From NCBI RefSeq assembly GCF_900101505.1, contig NZ_FMZI01000010.1, positions 1 through 64,000 of the forward strand: a stretch of DNA of 64,000 nt, read 5' to 3'. The notes beneath the pieces are model-generated. The model saw only the letters and a list, made by a program, of their open reading frames with translations. It had not been told where the DNA came from and did no database searches. Made by a program: the position numbers and the translations under genes. Of the stretch, positions 1 through 8,709 are shown piece after piece. Origin of the DNA: Antarctobacter albus. GTDB taxonomy: Bacteria > Pseudomonadota > Alphaproteobacteria > Rhodobacterales > Rhodobacteraceae. Positions within the stretch are counted from its first letter, which is position 1; each line of letters begins with the position of its first letter.

Positions 1-821
1 ATGAACTGCAGGGCCATGACCGCAGGCGCTGGATCCTCTCCGAAGGCATCCGCGACCCGGCGCCCGGCCTCCATCCCGTGCAAGTGCATGAAATATTGAC
101 CACCTTCACGGTGCAGGAGATCGAGGGCCCCGGCGCGATCCCCGGCGTGCAGCAGCGCCGCGATCCGCGCGGCTTTCGCGGCGCCGGGGGCGGGTGGTGC
201 CGCAAGCGCTGCCGCGGACCAGGCGTCGGTCGCCGCGCGCAGGACTGCCGCCAGTCCCGGCGTTCGGATCCGCCAAGTGCCGCCCCGACATTCCGAGAGG
301 GGGTCCAGCCAATGCAACAACTTGCGCTGCTCCGCCGGCAGTTCGGCGTCGTCAAACCCGCCTTCGGCGCGGCAGAGCCGGGCCACGATGTCGCGAATGG
401 CCCTGGGGGTCTGCCGCAACAGGGCGCCCGCTTTTTCTGTCAGTGCGCGGTCATCCAGCGGCGCCTGGGCGAGGTGGTCGGACAATGCGGGCCAGCCGCC
501 GGTTTTGGCGAAATGCGGATCCTGTCCCGGTCCTAGGAACAGGTCGCGGTTGCCGATCTCCTGCACGTGACCCATGTCCCGTAGCGCGGACAGGTTCGCC
601 ACCTGGTCGGCCCCGGCGCATATCACCGCCGGGGTGACGGATATCACGACGGGCGGATCCTCTGTCGACAACATGGAGCATTGGCAGCCCCCGTCCGGTC
701 CGCCCAGTTTGCGGCGCATCGCCGTGAGGATTTCGGCCCTGCCGGTTCCCGGCAAGGCATCGATCAGCAGCACCAAATCCGCGCTGTGTTCGGCCAGAAA
801 GGGAAGGTCGGCTGTTCTCAT
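1..821 (-). CDS. MalT/LuxR-type STAND ATPase regulator, partial (C-terminus beyond window)
   Basis: Reading leftward from an ATG at 821-819, an uninterrupted frame of 273 codons runs off the window edge. Residues about 15-30 hold a degenerate P-loop (DALPGTGRAE, with Arg for Lys and Ala for Thr of the Walker A motif). About residue 100 there is an AKTGGWPALSDHL stretch, which matches the TxGWPxxLxLA signature of MalT/LuxR-family ATPase regulators, followed by Ala/Leu-rich helices typical of the TPR-like middle region. The LuxR helix-turn-helix expected at the far C-terminus lies outside the window. By family it would be a cytoplasmic transcription activator. The missing Walker lysine suggests altered nucleotide handling. 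The family call is inferred from short motifs only. Confidence 0.5.
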   Translation of the reverse strand, partial: MRTADLPFLAEHSADLVLLIDALPGTGRAEILTAMRRKLGGPDGGCQCSMLSTEDPPVVISVTPAVICAGADQVANLSALRDMGHVQEIGNRDLFLGPGQDPHFAKTGGWPALSDHLAQAPLDDRALTEKAGALLRQTPRAIRDIVARLCRAEGGFDDAELPAEQRKLLHWLDPLSECRGGTWRIRTPGLAAVLRAATDAWSAAALAAPPAPGAAKAARIAALLHAGDRAGALDLLHREGGQYFMHLHGMEAGRRVADAFGEDPAPAVMALQF

Positions 822-1152
822 GCGGCCAGAGGAATGAATGTAAGGGCCATCGGAGGCAGGCCGTTCTGGCGCCGGGCACAGCCTTGCGATGCGACGATCT
901 GATTTTTCCGGTCTGCCAGAGCCATTTTCCCTGTTAGTGCAAAAACCGCCTGGTTTCCATCCGGATCATGGTCTCGGGCGGTCAACGGCTGAGCACCTGA
1001 TGTCCACGGACCGTTTGCCTGGCTGAGGACATTCGCGTTTCTAACGAGTTTTCGGGCGACGCCTATGATGACGACTTTGTGTGATTGCCCGGCGCCCCGA
1101 AGGCGGCACGCGAGAGGGGTTCCTGTTCGACCCGCAATCAGGCGGACAATCT
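822..1152. other. Intergenic stretch without a recognisable gene
   Basis: About 330 bases between the MalT-like gene and the IS relic. No reading frame with a convincing start, ribosome site and codon bias is present on either strand. It must hold the promoter of the leftward regulator gene. I see no clear hairpin terminator or strong promoter. It may contain decayed coding sequence displaced by the IS insertion. Confidence 0.4.
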
Positions 1153-1173
1153 ATGGTCAGGACGCATTGATTT
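1153..1173 (+). repeat. Left terminal inverted repeat of the IS relic
   Basis: The 21 bases at 1153-1173 pair with the reverse complement of 1958-1978 at 19 positions. The two mismatches are at the second and twelfth bases. This is consistent with IS5/IS427 ends. Confidence 0.75.
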
Positions 1174-1216
1174 GGTTGGACGAGCGTGAGTCACCTTTCG
1201 AAAACGAGCGGTGAAC

Positions 1217-1975
1217 ATGTCAGGTCTTTTCTGGTTGAGCGATGCGCAGATGGTGCGTCTGGAACCCTGATTCCCGAAGTCCCACGGCAAGCCGCCGGTT
1301 GATAGTCGGTGAGTTCTGAATGGAATTATATTAATTAATCGCAATGGTTTAAGGTGCCGAGATGTGCTGAGGGAATACAGCCCGCACAAGACGCTTTGCA
1401 ACCGTTGGAAGCGGTGGAGCGACAAGGGCTTCTTTGCGTAGATGGTGGCTGGCCTGGCTGCCCAGCACGGCGAGAAAAGGACGGTGATGATCGATGCTAC
1501 CTATCTGAAGGTTCACCGAACTGCATCCAGTCTGGGCGCCAAGAAGGGGGGCAGTCGCCTGATCGGGCGGACCAAGGGCGGCATGAACACGAAGCTGCAC
1601 GCCGTCTGTGACAGCCTGGGACGCCCCCTCAACCTGTTCGTCACGGCAGGACAGGTCAGCGACTGCATCGGTTCGCGGGCGCTTTGCGGCAGTCTGCCGG
1701 ATGGCGGCCGGCTACTCGGAGATCGCGGCTACGATGCCGACTGGTTCCGGGAAGCGTTGAAAGGCAAGGGGATACGCGCCTGCATCCCCGGCCGGAAACA
1801 GCGGAAGACAACCGTCAAATACGACAAGCGCCGCAATCGGATCGAGATCATGTTCGGCAGGCTGAAGGATTGGCGGCGTGTCGCCACCCGCTACGACCGG
1901 TGCCCGAAGGTCTTTCTCTCGGCAATCACTCTCGCCGTGATTCACGCAACCCAACGGAAATCAATGGGTCCTGAC
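1217..1975 (+). pseudogene. IS5-family DDE transposase, broken by three stop codons
   Basis: Starting at ATG 1217 the frame reads MSGLFWLSDAQM, the usual beginning of IS427-type transposases. In-frame stops occur at 1268 (TGA), 1310 (TGA) and 1439 (TAG), and the same frame stays open afterwards. The DDE residues are still visible: Asp in VMIDATYLK, Asp in LLGDRGYDADW and Glu in NRIEIMFGRLKDW. The C-terminus differs from the usual ending and reads through the right terminal repeat into flanking DNA until 2062. The largest surviving open piece begins at 1442. The gene is clearly decayed; any activity would require stop-codon readthrough. Confidence 0.85.
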
Positions 1976-1978
1976 CCT
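1958..1978 (-). repeat. Right terminal inverted repeat of the IS relic
   Basis: Reverse-complement partner of 1153-1173. Its outer bases provide the G of the TAG stop codon of the neighbouring lactonase gene at 1979-1977. Confidence 0.75.
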
Positions 1979-2813
1979 ATAGCGACCAGATCCGCACGGC
2001 GTTGTCTGAGGCGATCGCGCGGGCTTCCTCTGCCGAGGCCTCCGACAGAATCTTGTGCGTAACCGCCACCCATTGGTCGAGCGAAGCGTTCAGCGTGCAG
2101 ACCGGGCTGTCCGACCCCCAGACCACGCGGTCCCATCCGAAACAGCCGATGACATGCTCGACCCAGGGGCGGAGCGTGTCCAGCGTCCAGTTGGCATCCG
2201 CATAGGCGGTCACGCCCGAGATCTTTGCATTGACATGGTCGCGCCTGGACAGTTCCGCGATGCGGTCGGCCCAGTCGTCGAAGGCGCCGCCGGCGATGTC
2301 CGGCACGCCACAGTGGTCCAGGACAAAGACGGTGTCCGGGCAGGCATCCACAAGCTCGGCTGCAAGGTCGAGTTGCCGCGCCAGGACACAAATGTCGAAT
2401 GGCAGGCCTTTGCCGCCCAGCTTACCGACATTGGCGCGGAACCGGTCAGAGCGGGACAAATCGTCGGGCATGGTGTGCAGCACCCGCCGAATCCCCTTGA
2501 CCACGCCGGTGTCGAGCCCGTCGAGAAAGGCGTCGAACCCTTCGTCCTCTGGCCGGGCCGACGAAATCGCGCCGCGGATCAGGCTGTCGGGCCGGGCCAT
2601 GAGCTCTGCGACCCAGGCGTTTTCCTTGCCGATGTCGCCAGGCGCGCAATCCACTTCCATGTGCAGCGTGCCCCCGATCCCGACGCGCCGAGCCGTCTTT
2701 TCGTAGTCCTCGTAGCTCCAGTCGCGGTTCAGCGGCGGGACGTCGGACAGCCACGGATAGCTGATGCGGTCGCGGTCGACGAGGTGAAGATGCGTATCGA
2801 TCAGCATGGTCAT
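1977..2813 (-). CDS. COG3618-type amidohydrolase (L-fuconolactone / L-rhamnonolactone hydrolase-like)
   Basis: A TIM-barrel metal-dependent hydrolase of 278 residues. The N-terminal LIDTHLHLV carries the HxH motif; further on are GIRRVLH, VLDHCG and WGSDSP with the late Asp. These are signatures of the COG3618/Amidohydro_2 family, which includes aldonolactonases (L-fuconolactone, L-rhamnonolactone) and LigI. I place the start at 2813 (MTMLIDTHLH), behind a GAGGAAA ribosome site; a further-upstream ATG at 2897 would add 28 low-complexity residues and overlap the operator. Gene neighbours (mutarotase, dehydratases, FAH hydrolase) favour a deoxyaldonolactonase role. The TAG stop is formed at the junction with the IS relic, so a few native C-terminal residues could be missing. 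Confidence 0.75.
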   Translation of the reverse strand: MTMLIDTHLHLVDRDRISYPWLSDVPPLNRDWSYEDYEKTARRVGIGGTLHMEVDCAPGDIGKENAWVAELMARPDSLIRGAISSARPEDEGFDAFLDGLDTGVVKGIRRVLHTMPDDLSRSDRFRANVGKLGGKGLPFDICVLARQLDLAAELVDACPDTVFVLDHCGVPDIAGGAFDDWADRIAELSRRDHVNAKISGVTAYADANWTLDTLRPWVEHVIGCFGWDRVVWGSDSPVCTLNASLDQWVAVTHKILSEASAEEARAIASDNAVRIWSL

Positions 2814-2895
2814 GGTTCTGGTCTTTCCTCGGCCCGGGGTGCGGCATGTCTGCCTTCGCCCGGATTTGGGCGGAGGCGGTTTCTTTGGGGAGTTC

Positions 2896-2922
2896 AACTT
2901 GACTTGGCTGCGAAGTCAAGTT
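2896..2922. promoter_or_regulatory. Palindromic operator with divergent -35 elements
   Basis: Perfect 10-bp inverted repeat AACTTGACTT / AAGTCAAGTT with a 7-base spacer, in the gap between the leftward lactonase (start 2813) and the rightward transporter operon (start 3041). Each arm contains TTGACT, a good -35 hexamer, one per strand. On the + strand TTAGAT lies 17 bases further on. A repressor bound here would block both promoters. The cognate regulator is not evident next to it. Confidence 0.6.
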
Positions 2923-3040
2923 TAGATATGAAAGACGCTTCTGAATATGAAATCCGCGAGGCACGGAAGTGACGGGCGGACTGACATGGGGCGTGGGTGG
3001 CCCGGATGCCCGGGCGACACATCATATCGGGAGGAACGAC

Positions 3041-4345
3041 ATGACATTGAAAGCAACCGGCGCATCGCTGATCGCGCTTGCCATCGGGATGGCGTCCGGC
3101 GCGTCCGCCGCCGAGTTCGACGGCGTGGTCATCGACGCCAAGCTGATCGGCGGCCAGCAGTACGAGGCGCTATATGCGCGCATTGCCGAATGGGAGGAGA
3201 TGACGGGCGCCACGGTGAACGTGATCTCGAAGAAGAACCATTTCGAGCTCGACAAGGAATTCAAGTCGGATATCGCGGCGCGCACAACCGGCTGGTGCGT
3301 CGGGTCGAACCACTCGTCCTTTGCCTCGCAGTATCCCTCGCTCTACACCGACCTTTCGGACCTGATCCCGCAGGAAACCATCGACGGTTTCGTCAAGGCG
3401 AACATCGACGCCGCCACTCTGGGCGGCAAACTGGTGATGCTGCCGCGCGCGCAGTTCGACGTTTCGGCGCTCTACTACCAGAAGGATATCTACGAGGACG
3501 CCGAACAAGCGGCGGCCTTCGAAGCGGAATACGGTTATCCGCTGGCGGTTCCGGAAACCTGGGATCAGCTCAAGGACCAGGCGATCTTCTTTGCCGATCC
3601 GCCGAATTTCTACGGCACTCAATACGCGGGCAAGGACGAGGCCATCGTTGGCCGTTTCTACGAACTGGTGGTCGCCAATGGCGGCAAGCTGTTCAACGAT
3701 GACTTTTCGCCGGCGTTCAACTCGGACGCGGGCAAGGAAGCGCTGCAATGGTTCGTGGACCTCTACGAGGCGGGCGCCGTCCCGGCGGGCACCACCAACT
3801 ATCTCTGGGACGACCTGGGCAACGGCTTTGCCTCGGGCACCATCGCGCTGAACCTGGACTGGCCGGGCTGGGCCGGGTTCTTCAACGACCCGAGCGCGTC
3901 CAAGGTCGCGGGCAATGTCGGCGTGGCCCCGGCGCCCAAGGGGTCGGCAGGTGTGCGCACCGGTTGGTCCGGCTTCCACGGTTTCTCGGTGACCGAGAAC
4001 TGTGACAACAAGGAAGCCGCGGCCTCGCTGGTCGCCTTCCTGACCAACGAGGACAGCCAGAAGCTGGAAAGCTCGGCCGGCCCGTTGCCCTCGCGCACGG
4101 CGGTCTGGGACCATATCTCGGAACAGGCCAAGGATGATCCCTACCGTTCCGAGGTGCTGGCCGCGTTCAAGGAAACCGCCGCCACTGCCTTTGCGGTGCC
4201 GCCGACCGAATACTGGATCGAGGCCACAAACCTGATCTACCCCGAACTCCAGGCTGCCATCCTCGGTGACAAGACCGTGGACGAGGCGCTGGCCGACGCC
4301 GCTGATGCCGTCGACAGCCTGATGCAGGAAGAAGGCGTCTACTGA
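3041..4345 (+). CDS. Carbohydrate ABC transporter, extracellular solute-binding protein (family 1)
   Basis: Periplasmic sugar-binding protein of 434 residues that delivers its ligand to the two permeases encoded next. The first 23 residues form a Sec signal peptide (MTLKATGASLIALAIGMA, cleavage after ASA-A). The body has features of family 1 binding proteins: a WEEMTGATVNV early strand, LPRAQFDVSALYYQKD, a GTIALNLDWPGW loop and a C-terminal helix-rich lobe. The start at 3041 follows a GGGAGGA ribosome site 6 bases upstream. It is the first gene of the rightward operon and probably the most highly expressed. Ligand specificity is inferred from the catabolic genes downstream (deoxyhexose or related sugar). 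Confidence 0.85.
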   Translation: MTLKATGASLIALAIGMASGASAAEFDGVVIDAKLIGGQQYEALYARIAEWEEMTGATVNVISKKNHFELDKEFKSDIAARTTGWCVGSNHSSFASQYPSLYTDLSDLIPQETIDGFVKANIDAATLGGKLVMLPRAQFDVSALYYQKDIYEDAEQAAAFEAEYGYPLAVPETWDQLKDQAIFFADPPNFYGTQYAGKDEAIVGRFYELVVANGGKLFNDDFSPAFNSDAGKEALQWFVDLYEAGAVPAGTTNYLWDDLGNGFASGTIALNLDWPGWAGFFNDPSASKVAGNVGVAPAPKGSAGVRTGWSGFHGFSVTENCDNKEAAASLVAFLTNEDSQKLESSAGPLPSRTAVWDHISEQAKDDPYRSEVLAAFKETAATAFAVPPTEYWIEATNLIYPELQAAILGDKTVDEALADAADAVDSLMQEEGVY

Positions 4346-4406
4346 CGCTTGCCAAAGGCGGGGGCGGTCAAATCCGTCCCCGCATCCTTCGACCCGGGAC
4401 ATCCGC

Positions 4407-5303
4407 ATGAAATCCTTGAAACTGCCTCCGTGGCTGGTGCTGTTGCTGCCAGCCATCATAATCCTTGCGGCCGTCGTTCTGATTCCGCTGGTGCTGTCGC
4501 TCTATTCCAGCTTCACGGCCTACAAGCTGACGCGGCCGGACAGCCTGTACCGCTGGATCGGGACCTTCAACTATGAAAAGGCCATCGGCGACGCCAAGTT
4601 CTGGGCCGCCTTCGGGCGCACCGTCCTGTTGCTGACCGTGGCGCTGAACCTGGAAATGCTGTTTGGGCTGGGGCTGGCGCTGATGGTGTCCAAAGTGACA
4701 CGCGGGCAGCGCGCCCTGCGCACCATGATGATGTTCCCGATGATGTTCTCGCCGATCCTGGTGGGCTTCCAGTTCAAGTTCATCTTCAATGACAACGTCG
4801 GGCTGGTGAACAACGCCCTGCAGTCGCTGGGCATCACCGATCAGGCGATCCCCTGGCTGGTGGATGGAAACCTTGCGATGTTCTCGATCATCTTTGCCGA
4901 GGTTTGGACCGCCACATCGGTCTTCGCGATCCTGATCCTTGCCGGGCTCTACGCCATTCCCAAGGATCCGCTTGAAGCGGCCAAGGTGGATGGATGCACC
5001 GCCTGGCAGTCCTTCCGATACGTGACGCTGCCCTTCCTGATGCCCTTCATCTATATCGCCATGGCGATCCGGTCGCTGGACGTGGCGCGGGCTTATGACA
5101 TCGTGCAGATCATGACCAACGGCGGCCCCGCGCGGCGGACAGAGCTGCTGTGGACGCTGATCGGGCGCACCGGCTACGTCGATGCCCGCATGGGCTACGC
5201 CAACGCGATGGGCTACATCTCGATCTTCCTCGCGATCTTCTTCACCGTCTTCTTTTTCCGCAAGCTCACCGCCGCGCGGGCCGAGCTGGGCATGGGGGTC
5301 TGA
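4407..5303 (+). CDS. Carbohydrate ABC transporter permease (MalF/UgpA type)
   Basis: Inner-membrane permease of 298 residues with about six hydrophobic helices (the first at residues 9-32). The EAA loop reads EAAKVDGCTAWQSF and couples to the ATPase. The gene lies 61 bases after the binding-protein gene and 3 bases before the second permease. MalF/UgpA-type subunits pair with a MalG/UgpE-type partner to form the translocation pore. An early ATG with CATCCGC upstream is a plain start; no alternative looks better. Confidence 0.85.
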   Translation: MKSLKLPPWLVLLLPAIIILAAVVLIPLVLSLYSSFTAYKLTRPDSLYRWIGTFNYEKAIGDAKFWAAFGRTVLLLTVALNLEMLFGLGLALMVSKVTRGQRALRTMMMFPMMFSPILVGFQFKFIFNDNVGLVNNALQSLGITDQAIPWLVDGNLAMFSIIFAEVWTATSVFAILILAGLYAIPKDPLEAAKVDGCTAWQSFRYVTLPFLMPFIYIAMAIRSLDVARAYDIVQIMTNGGPARRTELLWTLIGRTGYVDARMGYANAMGYISIFLAIFFTVFFFRKLTAARAELGMGV

Positions 5304-5306
5304 ACC

Positions 5307-6173
5307 ATGGCGAGCAATGCCGCACACCGTACCCGCCGCCGCGCCCTGAAATGGCTGCATTTCTTCGGGCTGTTCCTGGCCATGATGGTGCTCTGCGTGC
5401 CGGGGCTTTGGGTCGTCCTCAACTCCTTCCGCCCGACGGTCGAGATCATGGCGAAGCCGCCGGTCTGGATCCCGAACGAGCTGAACCTCGATCACTACCG
5501 CGCCATGTTCGGCGGCGTGGGCGAGGGGGGCGTTCCGGTGCTGACCTACTTCCGGAACTCGCTGATCATCTCGGTGACCTCGACGGTCATCGCACTCCTG
5601 GTAGGGATGTCGGGCGGCTATGCCTTTGCCCGCTTCCGCTTCAAGGGCAAGGCCTGGATCTTTGTCGGCCTGATGTGCACCCGTGCCGTGCCGGGCGTGG
5701 CGCTGTCGCTGCCGCTGTTCATCATCTTTGCCCGGGTCGGCATCATCGACACGCATTTCGGCATGATCCTGACCTATGTGGCGATGAACGTGCCCTTCAC
5801 GATCTGGCTGATCGACGGGTTCTTCCGTCAGATCCCGCCCTCGTTGGCAGAGGCGGCCCAGATCGACGGCTGCACCCGCTGGCAGGCCTTCTGGCAGGTG
5901 GAATTCCCGGTGGCCAAGGCGGGCATCGCCTCGGCGGGAATCTTTGCCTTCCTCACCTCGTGGAATGAATACGCGCTGGCCTCGCAGCTGACACGCTCGG
6001 TCACGTCCAAGACGATGCCGGTGGGCCTGCTCGATTTCCAGGCCGAGTTCACGCTCAACTGGGGCGGGATGTGCGCCCTTGCGGTGCTGATGATCATCCC
6101 GGCGCTCATTCTCACGTTCCTCGTTCAGAAACACCTCATTGCCGGCCTCACTTTCGGCGGCGTGAAAGGATAA
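5307..6173 (+). CDS. Carbohydrate ABC transporter permease (MalG/UgpE type)
   Basis: Second inner-membrane permease, 288 residues, about six helices starting at WLHFFGLFLAMMVLCVPGL. The EAA loop is EAAQIDGCTRWQAF, and the C-terminus ends in the short GLTFGGVKG tail typical of MalG-like subunits. It starts 3 bases after the previous stop and ends 3 bases before the ATPase gene, so translation is probably coupled. It forms a heterodimer with the product of 4407-5303. Confidence 0.85.
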   Translation: MASNAAHRTRRRALKWLHFFGLFLAMMVLCVPGLWVVLNSFRPTVEIMAKPPVWIPNELNLDHYRAMFGGVGEGGVPVLTYFRNSLIISVTSTVIALLVGMSGGYAFARFRFKGKAWIFVGLMCTRAVPGVALSLPLFIIFARVGIIDTHFGMILTYVAMNVPFTIWLIDGFFRQIPPSLAEAAQIDGCTRWQAFWQVEFPVAKAGIASAGIFAFLTSWNEYALASQLTRSVTSKTMPVGLLDFQAEFTLNWGGMCALAVLMIIPALILTFLVQKHLIAGLTFGGVKG

Positions 6174-6176
6174 CAG

Positions 6177-7262
6177 ATGGCTCAGGTCCACCTCCGCGAC
6201 GTGGTCAAGAACTATGGCCCGCTTGAAGTCGTTCATTCCATCAACCTCGACATTGCCGACAATGAATTTGTCGTGCTGGTCGGTCCTTCGGGCTGTGGCA
6301 AGTCCACGACGCTGCGGATGATCGCCGGGCTCGAGGAGATCTCGGGCGGCGAGATCTTCATCGGGGACAATGTCGTCAACGACCTGCCCCCGCGTGAGCG
6401 CAACATCTCGATGGTGTTCCAGAACTACGCGCTGTACCCGCATATGACGGTGCGCGAGAATCTGGGGTTCTCGCTGAAGATCGCCAAGCGCCCGCAGGCG
6501 GAAATCGACAAGGCGGTGGACGAGGCGGCGGAGATCCTGTCGCTGACGCCGCTCTTGGACCGCAAGCCCGGCGCGCTGTCCGGCGGGCAGCGCCAGCGGG
6601 TTGCCATGGGCCGTGCCATCGTGCGGCACCCGGATGTGTTTCTATTTGACGAACCGCTGTCCAACCTCGACGCCAAGCTGCGCACGCAGATGCGCGTCGA
6701 GATCAAGAAGCTGCACCAGAAGGTGCGCTCGACCATCGTCTATGTCACCCACGACCAGGTCGAGGCGATGACGCTGGCGGATCGGATCGTGATCATGCGT
6801 GACGGTCATATCGAGCAGATCGGCACGCCGCTGGACGTGTTCGAGAATCCGGTGAACACCTTTGTCGCGACCTTCATCGGCTCGCCGCCGATGAACCTGC
6901 TGAACGGGGTCGTGCGTGATGGCGCCGTCGTGCTGGAGGACGGGACCACCGTGCCGGTTCCGCCAGGCTACCAGGCACGCGAAGGGCAGGCGGTGCAACT
7001 GGGGATGCGGGCGGACAACGTCATGCCCGTGGGCCATTCCCTGCCGCCCACCGAGCACATGGCGCAGATCGAAATGGACGTGAACCTGACGGAACCGCTG
7101 GGCACGGAAACCCTGCTTTTTGCCGAACTGGCCGGGGCGGAGGTGCAGGCCAAGATGCTGAATCCGCGCCCCGTCGAGGCTGGCGAGCGGATGACCTTCC
7201 AGGTCATGCTGGACAAGTGCCACCTCTTCGACGCCGAGAGCGGCGCGGCGCTGCGGGGCTGA
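6177..7262 (+). CDS. Carbohydrate ABC transporter ATPase (MsmX/UgpC/MalK type)
   Basis: Cytoplasmic ATPase of 361 residues that powers the two permeases. The motifs are in order: Walker [10 protein letters not shown] (about residues 37-45), Q-loop in [12 protein letters not shown], signature LSGGQRQR, Walker B VFLFDEP with D-loop SNLDAKLR, and switch His in VTHDQ. The C-terminal third (from about residue 240) is the TOBE/OB regulatory region of MalK-like subunits. Length is normal for the family. The downstream dehydratase begins 3 bases after its stop. Confidence 0.9.
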   Translation: MAQVHLRDVVKNYGPLEVVHSINLDIADNEFVVLVGPSGCGKSTTLRMIAGLEEISGGEIFIGDNVVNDLPPRERNISMVFQNYALYPHMTVRENLGFSLKIAKRPQAEIDKAVDEAAEILSLTPLLDRKPGALSGGQRQRVAMGRAIVRHPDVFLFDEPLSNLDAKLRTQMRVEIKKLHQKVRSTIVYVTHDQVEAMTLADRIVIMRDGHIEQIGTPLDVFENPVNTFVATFIGSPPMNLLNGVVRDGAVVLEDGTTVPVPPGYQAREGQAVQLGMRADNVMPVGHSLPPTEHMAQIEMDVNLTEPLGTETLLFAELAGAEVQAKMLNPRPVEAGERMTFQVMLDKCHLFDAESGAALRG

Positions 7263-7265
7263 GTC

Positions 7266-8378
7266 ATGGCACGTATCACCCACGCCCGCGCCTTCATGGT
7301 GGACCTTGTGCCCAAGGTCCTGCGCACAGATGCCATCCAGTCGTTCAAGAGCCAGGAGACGATTTTTGTCGAAGTGACGGACGCCGACGGCGCCCGCGGC
7401 ATGGGCTATTCCTACACCATCGGCGATGGTGGCCCCTCGGTTCTGGCCCTGCTGGAACATACCCTGCTGCCCCGGCTGATGGGGCAGGAGGCGGACGCGA
7501 TCGAGGCGATCTGGCGCGACCTGCTTTTCTGGACCCATGCGACGGCGGTAGGGCCGATCATGTCGCTGGCCCTGGCGGCCATCGACACGGCGCTCTGGGA
7601 TCTGCGCGGCCGCCGGACGGGCCTGCCGCTACACCTGCTGGCGGGCGGCGCGAAAACCTCGGTCCCGATGTACACGACCGAAGGCGGCTGGCTGCATATC
7701 GCGCCCGAGGCGCTGGTCGAGGATGCGCAGTCGGCACAGGCACAGGGGTTTCGCGGCTCCAAGGTCAAGATCGGCAAGCCGACCGTGGCCGGGGATGCGG
7801 CGCGGCTTGGTGCCGTGCGCGAGGCCCTTGGCGATGACTACGAGATCATGACCGACGCCAACCAGTCGATGACCGCGGCCGAGGCGCTGCGGCGCGCGCC
7901 GATGCTGGAGGCGCTGAACATCGGCTGGTTCGAGGAACCCTTGCCCTCTGACGACATCGCCGGGCACGCCCGGCTGCAGGCCGGAACGCGGGTGCCGGTG
8001 GCGGTGGGCGAGAGCCTCTACAGCCCCGGCCAGTTCGCCGGTTACATCGCGCAGGGGGCCTGCGGCATCGTTCAGGCGGATGTGGCCCGTGTGGGCGGCA
8101 TCACCCCGTGGCTCAAGATCGCGCATATGGCCGAGGCGCATAACATCGCCATCTGCCCGCATTTCCTGATGGAACTGCACGTCAGCCTTGTCTGCGCGGT
8201 GCCGAACGCGCCCTGGCTGGAATACATCCCCCAGCTTGACGAGGTGGCCGCGCCGATGGCGCGGGACGGCGGCCTGGCGCTGGCACCAACCGGCGCGGGG
8301 CTGGGAATCGACTGGGACATGGACCGGCTCTCCGCGCAGACCGCGGAGGGCAGCCGCATCGAGATCCGGGAGGAATAA
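7266..8378 (+). CDS. Mandelate-racemase/muconate-lactonizing-enzyme (enolase superfamily) dehydratase
   Basis: Member of the enolase superfamily, 370 residues; these enzymes abstract a proton alpha to a carboxylate, here probably dehydrating an aldonate. Catalytic features visible: a KxK-type motif in SKVKIGK (about residue 162), metal ligands in TDANQS, FEEPL and VGESL, and a His in ICPHF near residue 297. An MR-group fold with capping N-terminal domain is evident (VTDADGARGMGYSY). Located directly after the transporter ATPase and followed by a mutarotase, it is a candidate L-fuconate/L-rhamnonate-like dehydratase. A UxaA-type dehydratase is also encoded in this operon, so the exact substrate is uncertain. 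Confidence 0.75.
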   Translation: MARITHARAFMVDLVPKVLRTDAIQSFKSQETIFVEVTDADGARGMGYSYTIGDGGPSVLALLEHTLLPRLMGQEADAIEAIWRDLLFWTHATAVGPIMSLALAAIDTALWDLRGRRTGLPLHLLAGGAKTSVPMYTTEGGWLHIAPEALVEDAQSAQAQGFRGSKVKIGKPTVAGDAARLGAVREALGDDYEIMTDANQSMTAAEALRRAPMLEALNIGWFEEPLPSDDIAGHARLQAGTRVPVAVGESLYSPGQFAGYIAQGACGIVQADVARVGGITPWLKIAHMAEAHNIAICPHFLMELHVSLVCAVPNAPWLEYIPQLDEVAAPMARDGGLALAPTGAGLGIDWDMDRLSAQTAEGSRIEIREE

Positions 8379-8379
8379 C

Positions 8380-8709
8380 ATGCAGAGACACGGGCAACTG
8401 ATCGGCATCGGGGCCGAGGCCATCGCGGAATACAAGAAACTCCACGCCGAGGTCTGGCCGCAGGTGCTGGAGATGATCACCGCATGCAACATCCGCAACT
8501 ACTCGATCTTCCTCAAGGAGCCGGAGCACCTGATGTTCTCCTACTTCGAATACGTGGGCGAGGACTTCGCGGCGGACATGGCAAAGATGGCCGCCGATCC
8601 GGTCACGCAGGAGTGGTGGGCGATCAACAAGCCACTGCAACGCCCGCTGGATACGCGGGGCGAAGGCGAGTGGTGGGCCGAGATGGAAGAGGTGTTTCAC
8701 CATGACTGA
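8380..8709 (+). CDS. L-rhamnose mutarotase family protein (RhaM/RhaU-like)
   Basis: Small cytoplasmic protein of 109 residues with the PF05336 signature: YKKLHAEVWPQVLE near residues 21-34 (catalytic His), IRNYSIFL, and TQEWWAINKPLQ. The family interconverts the alpha and beta anomers of L-rhamnose and related sugars. It starts at ATG 8380 just after the dehydratase stop with a GGGAGGA ribosome site, and its stop overlaps the next start (ATGACTGA). Its presence is the strongest clue that the imported ligand is a free deoxyhexose or similar aldose. The C-terminal tail EMEEVFHHD resembles the usual ending. Confidence 0.8.
   Translation: MQRHGQLIGIGAEAIAEYKKLHAEVWPQVLEMITACNIRNYSIFLKEPEHLMFSYFEYVGEDFAADMAKMAADPVTQEWWAINKPLQRPLDTRGEGEWWAEMEEVFHHD

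Larger units (their letters stand above)
1153..1978 (+). mobile_element. Relic insertion sequence, IS5 family (IS427-like group)
   Basis: An element of about 825 bp is bounded by imperfect 21-bp terminal inverted repeats (19 of 21 bases match): 1153-1173 and the complement of 1958-1978. The core GGTCAGGAC/GTCCTGACC is typical of IS427-like ends. A TA at 1152-1153 and at 1978-1979 is a plausible target duplication; if so, the element proper is 1154-1977. It carries one transposase reading frame with three in-frame stops, so the copy cannot encode an intact transposase. The right end abuts the last codons of the leftward lactonase gene. Confidence 0.8.

Noticed and set aside
4368-6629. A 753-codon minus-strand frame opposite the permease and ATPase genes
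   Set aside because: Low-complexity His/Arg/Asp-rich translation antisense to well-recognised ABC transporter genes.
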